The notes beneath the pieces were generated by a model, which saw nothing but the letters and a program-made list of their open reading frames with translations, made no database searches and had not been told where the DNA came from. The position numbers and the translations under genes are program-made. Positions 32,993-42,334 of a stretch of 64,000 nt of DNA are shown piece after piece. Origin of the DNA: Planctomycetaceae bacterium (GTDB lineage Bacteria > Planctomycetota > Planctomycetia > Planctomycetales > Planctomycetaceae); contig JAQWSQ010000004.1 in NCBI GenBank assembly GCA_029243145.1, forward strand, positions 1 through 64,000, given 5' to 3'. Positions within the stretch are counted from its first letter, which is position 1; the number at the start of each line of letters is the position of its first letter.

Positions 32993-35437
32993 ATGACCCG
33001 GATGACTCAAACGATCTGCTTTGTTGGCTTGATCGCTCTCACAGTTTCGAGTGTTTTGCTTGAAGCTGCCGACCCTCGCCTGACATTAATTCGTCCGCGA
33101 GGAGGGCAGCGTGGCACCGAAGTGGAATTGCTGCTCAGCGGTAATCGACTCGAAGATGCCGAGCAGATTCTGTTTCACTCAGAGGGTTTTGAGCAAGTTA
33201 GCATCGAACCTGTCAACGCGAACTCATTCAAGGCCAAGGTGAAAATTGCCCCCGAAGTCAGACTCGGCGAGCATGTGATGGCGGTCCGCACGAAAAGTGG
33301 GATTTCCGATTACCACACATTTTGGGTCGGCCCCTATCCTTCTGCTGCCGAAAAGGAACCCAACTCGAGTTTCGAACAACCACAAGAAGTCGAACTCACC
33401 AATCAGACGATGGAAGGTCGAATAGACAATGAAGACGTCGATTACTTCCGCGTCACCGCGAAGAAGGGTCAACGAATTAGCGTCGAAGTCGAAGGGTTAC
33501 GTCTGGGGAACACTCTCTTTGATCCTTACTGTGCGATTCTCGACAAAGACCGCTTCGAGTTAGCAGCGTGCGATGATACGCCGTTGCTGTATCAAGATTG
33601 TATGGCAAGTATTGTGGCTCCCGAAGATGGCGCTTATATCATTGAAGTGCGCGATTCTTCCTATCGGGGTAACGGAGCTTCCTATTATCGTGCGCATCTC
33701 GGGACATTCCCACGCCCCACGGCCGTTTATCCGGCTGGTGGTCAACTTGGGCAAGAAGTTGATGTCACTTATTTAGGAATGCCTGCAGCCGAACTCAAAG
33801 CAAAAGTGAAGCTTCCGGCAGCCGAGAATAAAGATTTCGGAGTGCTGGCTGAAGATGCTGGTGGGCTTTCGGCTTCTCCTAATACCTTTCGTTTGTTTCC
33901 GCACGGAAATGTCTTGGAAGTTGAGCCCAATGAAGATCGCATCAAGGCAACTCCCGCCACAATGCCAAATGCGTTCAATGGAATCATTCAAGCTGATGGC
34001 GATGTCGACTTTTTCAAGTTCACTGCCAAGAAGGATGAGACGTGGGAAATTCACTGCCACGCCCGATCACTGCGGTCTCCGCTTGATCCCGTCATGAATC
34101 TCTACGATGCCAACGGGAAAGGTCTCACCGGAAACGATGATGCCAACCGTTCGCCCGATAGTTACTTTCGTTACAAATTTCCAGCGGACGGTGAATACTC
34201 GATTCGGGTAACGGATCATCTGAAGCGTGGCGGTGCTGATTTTGTTTATCGCATCGAATTCACACCGACGACTCCCAGCATCGATCTGGGGATTCCTCGT
34301 GTGTCTCGCTACGGTCAAGAACGTCAGACCATTTATGTGCCACGCGGAAATCGTATCGCGACTCGCATGACAATAGGTCGTCAAAACTTTGGCGGCGATG
34401 TCATCCTGAGCGGTGAAGGTTTGCCGGAAGGCATGAAGATGCAGGCTTTACAGGTGCCTGCCAACATGTCGACTTGGCCGGTTTTGTTTGAAGCGGCCGC
34501 CGATGCTCCTCTGGGAGGCAAGCTGTTGGACTTCACTTGCAAGCCAGCCGATGAAAAGCAAACCGTGACTGGTCACTTCAAAAATTTTGCGGACATGGTT
34601 CGCTATCAGAATGCCCAGATTCTCTGGGGGCGCCCCGTTGGTCAACTTGCAATTGCCGTGATTGAAGAATCTCCGTTTTCACTGGAGATCGTGCAACCAA
34701 AAGTTCCCATCGTGCAAAATGGATCGATGGATTTGAAAATCACCGCACAACGAGCGGAAGGTTTTACAAAAGCGATTCGTGTGGAGTTTCCATTCCGTTC
34801 CCCTGGCATCGGGACTCGGAGTTACATCGATATTCCTGAAGGAAAGAGTGAAGTAATTTATTCGCTCAACGCCAACTCAAATGCGGCGGTGGGGAATTGG
34901 CCCGTCTTCGCACTTGGTTATGCTGATGCTGGAAAGGGAACCGTCATGGTGTCCTCTCAAATGGCAACTCTTGAAGTGGTACCTCCGTTCGTTCAATTGG
35001 CACTTGAAAGAGCCTCAACTGAACAAGGGAAACCTGCTGACATTATCTGCAAAGTGACAACCAGCACACCTTATGAAGGTGAGGCGACTGTGAAACTTGT
35101 CGGCCTTCCGCACAAAGCTGAAGCCGTCGAGATGAAGCTCAATAAAGAAACTGCGGAACTGATCTTTAAGGTCAGTACCGCCGTAGAGAGCCCGGTCGGA
35201 AAACACAAGAATATCTTCTGCCAATTAGTGGTGACTCAAAATGGTGAGCCCATAGCTCATCGTCTGGGGAGCACTGAGCTTCAGATTGACAAGCCACTGC
35301 CCCCACCAAAAGAGAAGCCTATGGTTCAGCCGGTGGTGAAAAAGGTTGAGCCAAAGCCGGTCGCACCAAAAGTGTTAACTCCGCTGGAGAAATTGCGACT
35401 GGATGCAGAAAAACGTAAGGCAGCATCGCAGAAGTAA
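32993..35437 (+). CDS. Exported protein with two PPC (bacterial pre-peptidase C-terminal) domains
   Basis: 814 residues with a signal peptide ending near LLEAA. An N-terminal Ig/IPT-like region (RPRGGQRGTEVELLLSG) is followed by two PPC beta-sandwiches, each opening with an EPN motif: EKEPNSSFEQPQEVE (about 120) then DVDYFRVTAKKGQRISVEV, and EVEPNEDRIKA (about 305) then DVDFFKFTAKKDETWEIH. Further beta-rich repeats follow. A Lys/Pro-rich tail (PPPKEKPMVQPVVKKVEPKP) could bind anionic surface polymers. The frame opens at 32951, but ATG 32993 with GGAG seven bases upstream is chosen. PPC domains usually bind surfaces or polysaccharide and have no catalytic role. Confidence 0.88.
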   Translation: MTRMTQTICFVGLIALTVSSVLLEAADPRLTLIRPRGGQRGTEVELLLSGNRLEDAEQILFHSEGFEQVSIEPVNANSFKAKVKIAPEVRLGEHVMAVRTKSGISDYHTFWVGPYPSAAEKEPNSSFEQPQEVELTNQTMEGRIDNEDVDYFRVTAKKGQRISVEVEGLRLGNTLFDPYCAILDKDRFELAACDDTPLLYQDCMASIVAPEDGAYIIEVRDSSYRGNGASYYRAHLGTFPRPTAVYPAGGQLGQEVDVTYLGMPAAELKAKVKLPAAENKDFGVLAEDAGGLSASPNTFRLFPHGNVLEVEPNEDRIKATPATMPNAFNGIIQADGDVDFFKFTAKKDETWEIHCHARSLRSPLDPVMNLYDANGKGLTGNDDANRSPDSYFRYKFPADGEYSIRVTDHLKRGGADFVYRIEFTPTTPSIDLGIPRVSRYGQERQTIYVPRGNRIATRMTIGRQNFGGDVILSGEGLPEGMKMQALQVPANMSTWPVLFEAAADAPLGGKLLDFTCKPADEKQTVTGHFKNFADMVRYQNAQILWGRPVGQLAIAVIEESPFSLEIVQPKVPIVQNGSMDLKITAQRAEGFTKAIRVEFPFRSPGIGTRSYIDIPEGKSEVIYSLNANSNAAVGNWPVFALGYADAGKGTVMVSSQMATLEVVPPFVQLALERASTEQGKPADIICKVTTSTPYEGEATVKLVGLPHKAEAVEMKLNKETAELIFKVSTAVESPVGKHKNIFCQLVVTQNGEPIAHRLGSTELQIDKPLPPPKEKPMVQPVVKKVEPKPVAPKVLTPLEKLRLDAEKRKAASQK

Positions 35438-35517
35438 GAAGCTCGCTGAATTCGTTCAATATCCTATATTCAATAAATAAACGACAACATCCTAATAATG
35501 GTGTTTTGAGGTCAATT

Positions 35518-37965
35518 ATGACTAAGCTTCGATCTCTGTTTTTCACTCTGCTGACGGCTGGCATTGCCATTGGATTGTTGGGGCAAACTTCTTTTGCTCA
35601 AGAAGGTAATCCTTCTGAGCTAAGAGTCTATCCCGCAAATGTTAATCTTTCCTCGGCCCGTGATCGTCAGTCGATTCAGGTTCAGGCTGTTTATCCCAGT
35701 GGGCTCACTCGGGATGTCACCAGCGAATCCAAGCTGACTTTGGCAAATGCGGCACTGGCGAAAATGGAAAATAACATTCTCTATCCTGTCGCTGATGGCG
35801 ATTCGGAAGTCACCGTAGAATTTGGCGGACTGACTTCCAAGCTGCCAGTCAAAGTGACCACCCATGCTGCCGATGGTCCGCTGAGTTTTCGCTTGGATGT
35901 TATGCCAATTTTTATGAAGTCCAGTTGTAATAATGGTAGTTGTCATGGTGCCAAAAGTGGAAAAGATGGTTTTGGCTTATCGTTGTTCGGATATGATCCC
36001 AACGGCGATCATTTCAAACTGACGCGTGAGATTCCTGGCCGACGTATCAATTTGGCTCTGCCTGAACAAAGTCTGGTGCTGGAAAAGGCATCCGGTCAGG
36101 TACCGCACACCGGTGGTAAACAATTGGAATCGGGCGGTGAATTATACAGCACCATGTTGCGTTGGATAAAAGAAGGTGCCAAGAACGATCAAGGTGAAGT
36201 TCCAAAAGTTGAGCGTGTGGAGATTTATCCAAAAGAAGCCGTCATGGATGGCGAAGGTTCGACGCAACGCTTAACGGTTCGTGGTTACTACTCGGATGGC
36301 ACAGATCGTGATATCACGTCTCAAGCCTACTTTATGACCAGTAACGACAACTCGGCTGAAGTGACTCAAGAAGGAATCGTGACTGCCGGGGCGCGTGGCG
36401 AATCATTCCTGATGGCTCGCTTTGATACGCATACGGTTGGTTCGAGATTTATCATTTTGCCAAAAGGGCTGCAGTTTCAATGGCCCGAAGAGATTGCCGG
36501 GAATAACTACATTGACGGACTTGTTCATGAAAAGTTGAAAAAACTACGTCAAATTCCCTCAGGAGTTTGTACCGATGAAGAGTTCATTCGGCGTGTGACC
36601 TTGGATATTACTGGGACATTGCCGACGGTCGAAGAGTACGAAATATTTATGGCCGACAGTTCGCACGACAAACGTGAACGCAAAATTGACGAACTGCTCG
36701 AACGAAAAGAGTTTGTCGAGGTCTGGGTGATGAAATGGGCCGAACTTCTCAAGATTCGTTCCGATAATCAAAACAGTTACAAAGCAATGCTTCTGTATTA
36801 CAACTGGTTGAAAGATCGAGTCGCCAGCAACATGCCCGTCGATCAGATGGTGCGTGAATTGTTGGGAGCGAATGGTGGAACATTCACCAATCCACCGACA
36901 AACTTCTATCAACTGGAACGCGATACACTGAAAACGTCAGAGAATGTGGCCCAGGTGTTCATGGGCATGAGAATCCAATGTGCTCAGTGTCACAATCACC
37001 CGTTCGACCGTTGGACGATGGACGACTATTACAGTTTTTCGGCGTTCTTCACACAGATCGGGCGTAAAACCTCTGAAGATGTGCGGGAAACCATCGTCTA
37101 CAACTCTGGCGGTGGCGAAATGAAGCATCCTGTCGATAATCGCAACATGCCTCCAAAATTCTTGGGCGGCGATGTCCCCGATGTTAAAGGCAAAGATCGT
37201 CGTGAAGTGATGGCTAACTGGTTGGCATCGAAAGAGAATCCCTTCTTCGCACGGAATCTTGTCAACCGCGTTTGGTCTCACTTCTTTGGTCGAGGCATCA
37301 TTCAGGAAGTGGACGACATTCGAATCAGTAATCCCCCCGTGAATGAACCACTTTTGAATGAGCTGGCGATGAAATTCACCGATTACGATTACGACTTCAA
37401 AAAGCTCGTTAAAGATATCTGCATGTCGCGGACGTATCAGCTATCAACGCAGGCAAATGAAACCAATGAAACCGACAGCACCAATTTCTCGCATGCATCT
37501 CTCCGACGCTTGCGGGCAGAGTTTCTGCTCGATTCCATTAGTCAGGTGACCGACACAGACGATAAATTCCGCGGGCTGCCTAATGGTGCTCGTGCGGTGC
37601 AGATTTCAGACGGCAATACCTCAACGTATTTTCTCACGACTTTTGGACGTGCGACACGAGAATCCGTTTGTTCTTGCGAAGTCAAAATGGAACCGAATCT
37701 TTCTCAAGCATTACATCTGCTTAATGGAGATACGGTAAACAGTAAGATTGCTCAAGGGAATTTGATTAAGCGGCGTTTGGACGAGAAGAAATTACCGCAA
37801 GATATCCTTGAAGAAATCTATATCCGCACTTTGTCTCGTCGTCCTACGGAGGCTGAACGGTCCGCGTTGAACGAAGTGTTATTGAAGAATGATAACAACC
37901 AGCAAGTTCTGGAAGACATTCTGTGGGCTCTGATGAACTCACGAGAGTTCTTGTTTAACCATTAG
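35518..37965 (+). CDS. BIG2-PSCyt1-DUF1549-DUF1553 exported cytochrome-type protein
   Basis: 815 residues with a signal peptide ending SFAQ. A first Ig-like BIG2 domain (about 33-115, LRVYPANVNLSS) leads to a haem-type motif with four intervening residues, CNNGSCHG (137-144). A second BIG2 domain follows (about 220-305, VERVEIYPKEA). DUF1549 (about 320-540) carries a normal CAQCHNHPFDRW motif. DUF1553 is at about 560-800 (FFARNLVNRVWSHFFGRG, SVCSCEVKMEPNLSQALHLLNGD). GAGGT precedes ATG 35518; the frame's TTG at 35506 is ignored. A hairpin terminator follows the gene. Confidence 0.92.
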   Translation: MTKLRSLFFTLLTAGIAIGLLGQTSFAQEGNPSELRVYPANVNLSSARDRQSIQVQAVYPSGLTRDVTSESKLTLANAALAKMENNILYPVADGDSEVTVEFGGLTSKLPVKVTTHAADGPLSFRLDVMPIFMKSSCNNGSCHGAKSGKDGFGLSLFGYDPNGDHFKLTREIPGRRINLALPEQSLVLEKASGQVPHTGGKQLESGGELYSTMLRWIKEGAKNDQGEVPKVERVEIYPKEAVMDGEGSTQRLTVRGYYSDGTDRDITSQAYFMTSNDNSAEVTQEGIVTAGARGESFLMARFDTHTVGSRFIILPKGLQFQWPEEIAGNNYIDGLVHEKLKKLRQIPSGVCTDEEFIRRVTLDITGTLPTVEEYEIFMADSSHDKRERKIDELLERKEFVEVWVMKWAELLKIRSDNQNSYKAMLLYYNWLKDRVASNMPVDQMVRELLGANGGTFTNPPTNFYQLERDTLKTSENVAQVFMGMRIQCAQCHNHPFDRWTMDDYYSFSAFFTQIGRKTSEDVRETIVYNSGGGEMKHPVDNRNMPPKFLGGDVPDVKGKDRREVMANWLASKENPFFARNLVNRVWSHFFGRGIIQEVDDIRISNPPVNEPLLNELAMKFTDYDYDFKKLVKDICMSRTYQLSTQANETNETDSTNFSHASLRRLRAEFLLDSISQVTDTDDKFRGLPNGARAVQISDGNTSTYFLTTFGRATRESVCSCEVKMEPNLSQALHLLNGDTVNSKIAQGNLIKRRLDEKKLPQDILEEIYIRTLSRRPTEAERSALNEVLLKNDNNQQVLEDILWALMNSREFLFNH

Positions 37966-37975
37966 TCATTATGAG

Positions 37976-38008
37976 AAGCTTGTTTGAACTTTCAAACGAG
38001 CTTATTTT
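37976..38008 (+). terminator. Rho-independent terminator after the BIG2-DUF1549 gene
   Basis: AAGCTTGTTTGA pairs with TCAAACGAGCTT (37976-37987 and 37992-38003; one T-G pair) around an ACTT loop. ATTTTA follows. It starts 11 bp past the stop codon and would separate the upstream three genes from the WD40 gene. Confidence 0.75.
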
Positions 38009-38115
38009 ACGAACATTCCTCACAATCGTTATATTAAGAGAAGGTTCCGTCGTTCACCTAGATTGTGACGATAGAGAATCAATCGGTTTGAGATAGACAT
38101 ATTCGTACAAGACAA

Positions 38116-38155
38116 CCCAACTCATCCATCATCAAGATGGGATCACTTCGTTGGG
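38116..38155 (+). promoter_or_regulatory. Possible 5' leader stem-loop of the WD40 cytochrome gene
   Basis: Outer arms CCCAAC (38116-38121) and GTTGGG (38150-38155) enclose an inner hairpin CCATC-ATCAA-GATGG (38126-38140). It lies about 50 bp before ATG 38207, which has AGGAG upstream. If transcribed it could be a regulatory or stabilising leader structure. Confidence 0.35.
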
Positions 38156-38206
38156 TAAACTGTATTATCAAGTCGGGAACAAGACTTATCTCCAGGAGTT
38201 GAGACG

Positions 38207-40933
38207 ATGAAACGCCAAACATCACAACTGGGTTTTGCAGCCCTTCTGTTGACGACCTCTGTGCTCTCAGTGGGTGCTCAGGATAAGGTCACGTATGAAG
38301 AGCACATCAAGCCGATCTTTCGCCAGCATTGCGCCACTTGTCACAATGCTGATAAGAAATCGGGCGGTCTCGACGTGACAAATTATCTGACCATGATGCA
38401 AGGGGGAAGTTCTGGAGCCGTCGTTGAAGGTGGTGACGCGGAACTGAGTTACCTCTATATGTTGGTCACTCATGAGTCCGAGCCATATATGCCGCCGAAG
38501 TCCGACAAAATTCCGGCTAATCAAATTGATTTGATCGCCAAGTGGATCAATGGGGGATTGCTCGAAACCTCGACCAGTAAAGCAATGCTTTCTAATAAAC
38601 CAAAGATGGATCTCTCACTCGATCCCAACGCGGCCCTCGATCAACGACCCACAGTCGTGGCGATGCCCAATTATCTCAGTCTTCAGCCTGTTTTGCGAAC
38701 ATCGACAACGACGACAGTTAACACGATTGCCACCAGTCCGTGGGCACCTCTCACGGCGATCGCCGGTCAAAAACAAATTTTGCTTTATAACACCAAGTCT
38801 CTCGAGCTTGCCGGTGTTCTCCCTTTTCCTGAAGGCGAACCGCAGATTTTGAAGTTCAGCCGAAACGGGTCGCTGTTGTTGGCCGGTGGCGGTCACTCTG
38901 CAGCACAAGGGAAAGTCGTGGTCTTCAACGTCACGACTGGCGAACGTGTGATTACTGTGGGTGATGAGTTGGATACCGTTCTGGCTGCCGATATCAGTGC
39001 CGATCAAACCAAGATCGCCTTGGGTGGTCCTGGGAAGATGATTCGCATTTATTCGACATCAGACGGTTCACTGCAACACGAAATCAAGAAACATACCGAT
39101 TGGATTTACTCACTGGAATTCAGTCCCGATGGCGTATTGTTAGCTACGGCTGACCGCGTCGGTGGACTACATATCTGGGATCCTTATACCGGACGAAATT
39201 TCCTCACACTACCGGGACACAAAGAAGCCATTACAAGTATGTCTTGGGTATCAGCAGCGAATACCCTATTGCTTGCCACGGGTAGCGAAGATGGCAAAGT
39301 TGCCATCTGGGATATGAGTAAGCCGAGTGAACAGGCTCAGATCAAAAACTTCAATGCTCACGGTGGTGGTGTGGCTTCTGTGGAATACACACGGGATGGC
39401 CGGATCGTCTCCTGTGGACGCGATAAAGTTGCCAAATTGTGGGATGCCAACGGCAAAGAGTTGAAAGCTTTCGGCGGCTTGACAGATATTGCGACGGCTG
39501 TTTCTTTTTGCGACGAAACGAATCGTGTTATCGCGGGTGACTGGACCGGCTTGACGAAAGTCTGGAATGCCGTAGAGGGACAAGATCTGGGTCAAGTTTC
39601 GACCAATCCCATGAAGATTGAAGAACGGATTGCCGAGTTGACCAAATTGGTGGCGACTCAAACACAAGACTTCACTACAAAATCCGCCGCTGCCAAGCCA
39701 CTCGTGGTAGCGCTTGCTAAGGTGAAAGCCGATTTGGCGACAGCTCAGCAAACTTCCGTGGCGACGAAAAAAATACTCGATGATACAACGGCTTTAGTGA
39801 ATACTCTGAAAGCCCAAGTTGACACTTTGACGAAAGAGAAAGCGGCCGCAGATCTACAGGTCGCGACACTCACCCCGGTCACTGCGTCACTGAAGGCTGC
39901 CATGGATCAAACTGCCGCTGCCGCCGCAAAATTGCCTGAAGATAAGAATCTGGCAGGCGTGGCAGCTCAGGTGAAAGCTCAGCACGATGAAAAAGCGGCT
40001 GCTCTCGCGGTACAACAGAAAGTCCAAGCTGACAAAACAGCCGCCTTGATCAAAGCCACGACAGATAAAGCGGTCGCTGATAAAAAACTGCTGGACGCCA
40101 CCGCGGCTTACCAAGCTGCCGTGAAGACGCAACAAACAGTCGATGCCATGCTGAAACCAGCAACCGACATGGCCACTGTTGCACAAGCCGCAATGACAGA
40201 GGCTCAACAAACATTGGCGGTCAGCCAAAAGGAACTGAAAGAGTGGCAGACGCAACTGACTCTCACGGTTAAACTGACTGAAATGAAAGCGAAAGAACAG
40301 GAACTCACTCAGAAACAGTTGGCCGAAGCAGAAGCGAAAGCAGTCCTCGATATGGCACAAGCCGATTTGACAAAGGCACAGCAAACAGCAACAGCCTCAC
40401 AAGCAAATCTGAACAAGATTGTTGCCGATCTCGCAGCCCAGAAGAATACTTTGGTGGCGCAAAATGGTCAGTTGGTTGTTTTGAACACCCAGACTGCCAA
40501 TCTTGAAAAAGCACTTCCCATGATCACAGAAGCCGCCAAAAAAGCACAAGAAGTGGCCGATCAATTGAAGGACGACAAAGAACTCGCCGCCTCAGCAAAA
40601 ACATTAATGGACCTGGTCGCCAAGCGGGCCGGAGAACTTGGTAATCTGAAAAAAGCAGTCGAAGCCAAGAAGGCAGAAGTGGTTGCACAGAACACCAAAA
40701 TTGCCGCGATCACCACACAGATGGAAACCGCTCAGATTGCCCTCACGGCGTCTCAGAAAGTTGTTGTCGATAAAACGGCTGCGATGAAACCTGTTCAAGC
40801 AAAATACGCTGCAACACAAGCAGAGACGACCAAAGCGACGCAAGCACGTGATGCCGTGAAGAAGGAAGTCGAAAGCATTCGCACAATACTCGCACCATTG
40901 GTCGGGAACGAACAGGCTTCTATCGTTCGGTGA
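38207..40933 (+). CDS. Exported PSCyt1 cytochrome - WD40 - coiled-coil protein
   Basis: 908 residues. A signal peptide ends near VGAQ. A PSCyt1 haem domain follows, with CATCH (42-46) and the distal Met-type segment EPYMPPKSDKIP. WD40 repeats cover about residues 160-465 (HTDWIYSLEFSPDGVLLATA, GHKEAITSMSW, LWDANGKELKAFGG). The final 440 residues or so are extremely Ala/Lys/Gln/Thr-rich with heptad character (KTQQTVDAMLKPATDMATVA), that is, a long periplasmic coiled coil or helical rod. Cytochrome-WD40 fusions are frequent in planctomycetes, but the large rod is notable. A terminator and leader hairpin suggest its own promoter. Function unknown. Confidence 0.9.
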   Translation: MKRQTSQLGFAALLLTTSVLSVGAQDKVTYEEHIKPIFRQHCATCHNADKKSGGLDVTNYLTMMQGGSSGAVVEGGDAELSYLYMLVTHESEPYMPPKSDKIPANQIDLIAKWINGGLLETSTSKAMLSNKPKMDLSLDPNAALDQRPTVVAMPNYLSLQPVLRTSTTTTVNTIATSPWAPLTAIAGQKQILLYNTKSLELAGVLPFPEGEPQILKFSRNGSLLLAGGGHSAAQGKVVVFNVTTGERVITVGDELDTVLAADISADQTKIALGGPGKMIRIYSTSDGSLQHEIKKHTDWIYSLEFSPDGVLLATADRVGGLHIWDPYTGRNFLTLPGHKEAITSMSWVSAANTLLLATGSEDGKVAIWDMSKPSEQAQIKNFNAHGGGVASVEYTRDGRIVSCGRDKVAKLWDANGKELKAFGGLTDIATAVSFCDETNRVIAGDWTGLTKVWNAVEGQDLGQVSTNPMKIEERIAELTKLVATQTQDFTTKSAAAKPLVVALAKVKADLATAQQTSVATKKILDDTTALVNTLKAQVDTLTKEKAAADLQVATLTPVTASLKAAMDQTAAAAAKLPEDKNLAGVAAQVKAQHDEKAAALAVQQKVQADKTAALIKATTDKAVADKKLLDATAAYQAAVKTQQTVDAMLKPATDMATVAQAAMTEAQQTLAVSQKELKEWQTQLTLTVKLTEMKAKEQELTQKQLAEAEAKAVLDMAQADLTKAQQTATASQANLNKIVADLAAQKNTLVAQNGQLVVLNTQTANLEKALPMITEAAKKAQEVADQLKDDKELAASAKTLMDLVAKRAGELGNLKKAVEAKKAEVVAQNTKIAAITTQMETAQIALTASQKVVVDKTAAMKPVQAKYAATQAETTKATQARDAVKKEVESIRTILAPLVGNEQASIVR

Positions 40934-40944
40934 TTTAATCAATT

Positions 40945-41730
40945 CTATGCCGCGGGTCGTTGCGAGATTTTAGCACGATCCGAGTTGTCGGGGAGTTCTT
41001 TAATCTGTCCGTTCAACAATTGATCAGCAAGCTGCTGTAGCCGTACAAGATCGGCTTCGATGATCGCTTGGTACTCCTCCATCTGTTCCCGTGAAATATC
41101 TTCGGGAACGTGAATGGGAGTGCCGGTCAGCAAGATCACTTTCGAAAACGGTTTGGGAATAATCTGGTTCGTCCAGCTCCCAGCAATGTCCCAAAAGCGA
41201 CTCACTGCATTGGCATTGGCGACAATCGGTATGCCGGTTTGTGATGCCAGGTAGACGATCCCCGGTTTGACTTTGTGACGCGGGCCTCGCGGCCCGTCGG
41301 GTGTGATCACAATATGACACTTCTCGGCAGTGGCAAGGAGTTTTTTCAGAGCGGTGGCTCCTCCCTTGCTCGACGAGCCGCGAACAGCGCCCAGATCGAA
41401 GTGCTTCATAAATTCCGAGAGCCACGAGCCATCTTGATGTTTGCTGACGAGAGTCTTTGCGGGGATGTAGGTGTCTTTGTGTGGAAGATTGACTCGATAG
41501 GTGATTGGCATAAACGTTTGATCGTGCCAAAGCGCGTAAAGATACGGCGTATTGCATTCCGAGCTGACGAGATTCGTCCCCGGATACTCTTCAATGACTC
41601 GATATCGAATGGTACGTGCCAACAGCCGAAATGATTTTCCCAGGCACCAGCCCATCATACGGGTCAATCGAGGACTACGAATCTTCACGAGGGGGGCTCC
41701 ATCCCGAATTGGCCAATAGAAAATGATCAA
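40945..41730 (-). CDS. DUF374 lysophospholipid acyltransferase-family protein
   Basis: 261 residues. The N-terminal hydrophobic and basic segment leads into the acyltransferase-like core: YLYALWHDQTFMPI (the WH motif of the family), SKHQDGSWLSEFMKHF, AVRGSSSKGGATALKKLL and the conserved VITPDGPRGPRHKVKPGI. DUF374 proteins are related to LpxL/PlsC-type acyltransferases, and some acylate lipid A or Kdo-lipid intermediates. That would fit lpxA elsewhere in this window, but the substrate is not shown. It converges on the WD40 gene with 11 bp between, so there may be a shared termination zone. Confidence 0.85.
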   Translation of the reverse strand: MIIFYWPIRDGAPLVKIRSPRLTRMMGWCLGKSFRLLARTIRYRVIEEYPGTNLVSSECNTPYLYALWHDQTFMPITYRVNLPHKDTYIPAKTLVSKHQDGSWLSEFMKHFDLGAVRGSSSKGGATALKKLLATAEKCHIVITPDGPRGPRHKVKPGIVYLASQTGIPIVANANAVSRFWDIAGSWTNQIIPKPFSKVILLTGTPIHVPEDISREQMEEYQAIIEADLVRLQQLADQLLNGQIKELPDNSDRAKISQRPAA

Positions 41731-41797
41731 TTAAACAAGACGAATTCTAGTGATTATGTCATCCTTGTGAAGGCCAACTCGATACTTAAAAGAGCGG

Positions 41798-42190
41798 TTA
41801 AATACGCTCTAGAAGCTCTTTCACCTTCTTGGAAATGGCATCTCGCACTTGATAAAACTCTTCGGGGGGGAGATCACGCGGGTCGGGAAGCTGCCAGTCT
41901 TCCTTGATGGCCGCCGAAACATTGGGGCAGGAGTCTCCGCAACCCATCGTAATGGCCGCGGCAAATTCTCCCTCCGGGATATCGTCCAGGGATTTGGAGT
42001 GATGGAGTGTGAGGTCGTATCCGACCTCATCCATGGCGGCAACCGCTTTCGGATTCACGAGGCCGGAGGGCTTTGATCCTGCGCTGAACGATTTCACATC
42101 GTCCCCACCATAGATGCGGGCAAATGCTTCTGCCATTTGACTTCGATTGGAATTTTCCACACAGACAAACAACAGACGCTTGATGGTCAT
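41798..42190 (-). CDS. ArsC-like low-molecular-weight phosphatase (arsenate reductase)
   Basis: 130 residues of the LMW protein tyrosine phosphatase fold. The P-loop is CVENSNRSQ (Cys10 to Arg16), followed by MAEAFAR, the usual arsenate reductase form. The C-terminal acid is in LPDPRDLPPE. Two further cysteines, in MGCGDSCPN, sit where thioredoxin- or mycothiol-linked arsenate reductases carry their resolving residues. It reduces arsenate to arsenite, or less likely is a tyrosine phosphatase. GTG 42193 precedes ATG 42190; the ATG is preferred. No arsR or arsenite exporter is adjacent. Confidence 0.82.
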   Translation of the reverse strand: MTIKRLLFVCVENSNRSQMAEAFARIYGGDDVKSFSAGSKPSGLVNPKAVAAMDEVGYDLTLHHSKSLDDIPEGEFAAAITMGCGDSCPNVSAAIKEDWQLPDPRDLPPEEFYQVRDAISKKVKELLERI

Positions 42191-42334
42191 CACGAATCTC
42201 TTTTTTACATCGGAGTTGTCAACTTAAAGAGCATCGCATCGAGGCGAATACTGTTTACAGAGTATCGCTTTAAGATGAATAATGACAATCCGATATTACA
42301 AACTTTGTAGGAATCCGTATTTTACAACAAGCGG

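Noticed and set aside
39887-40942. Cys/Phe-rich minus-strand frames opposite the coiled-coil part of the WD40 gene
   Set aside because: They are the mirror of Ala/Lys/Gln-rich codons; composition is explained by the sense strand.
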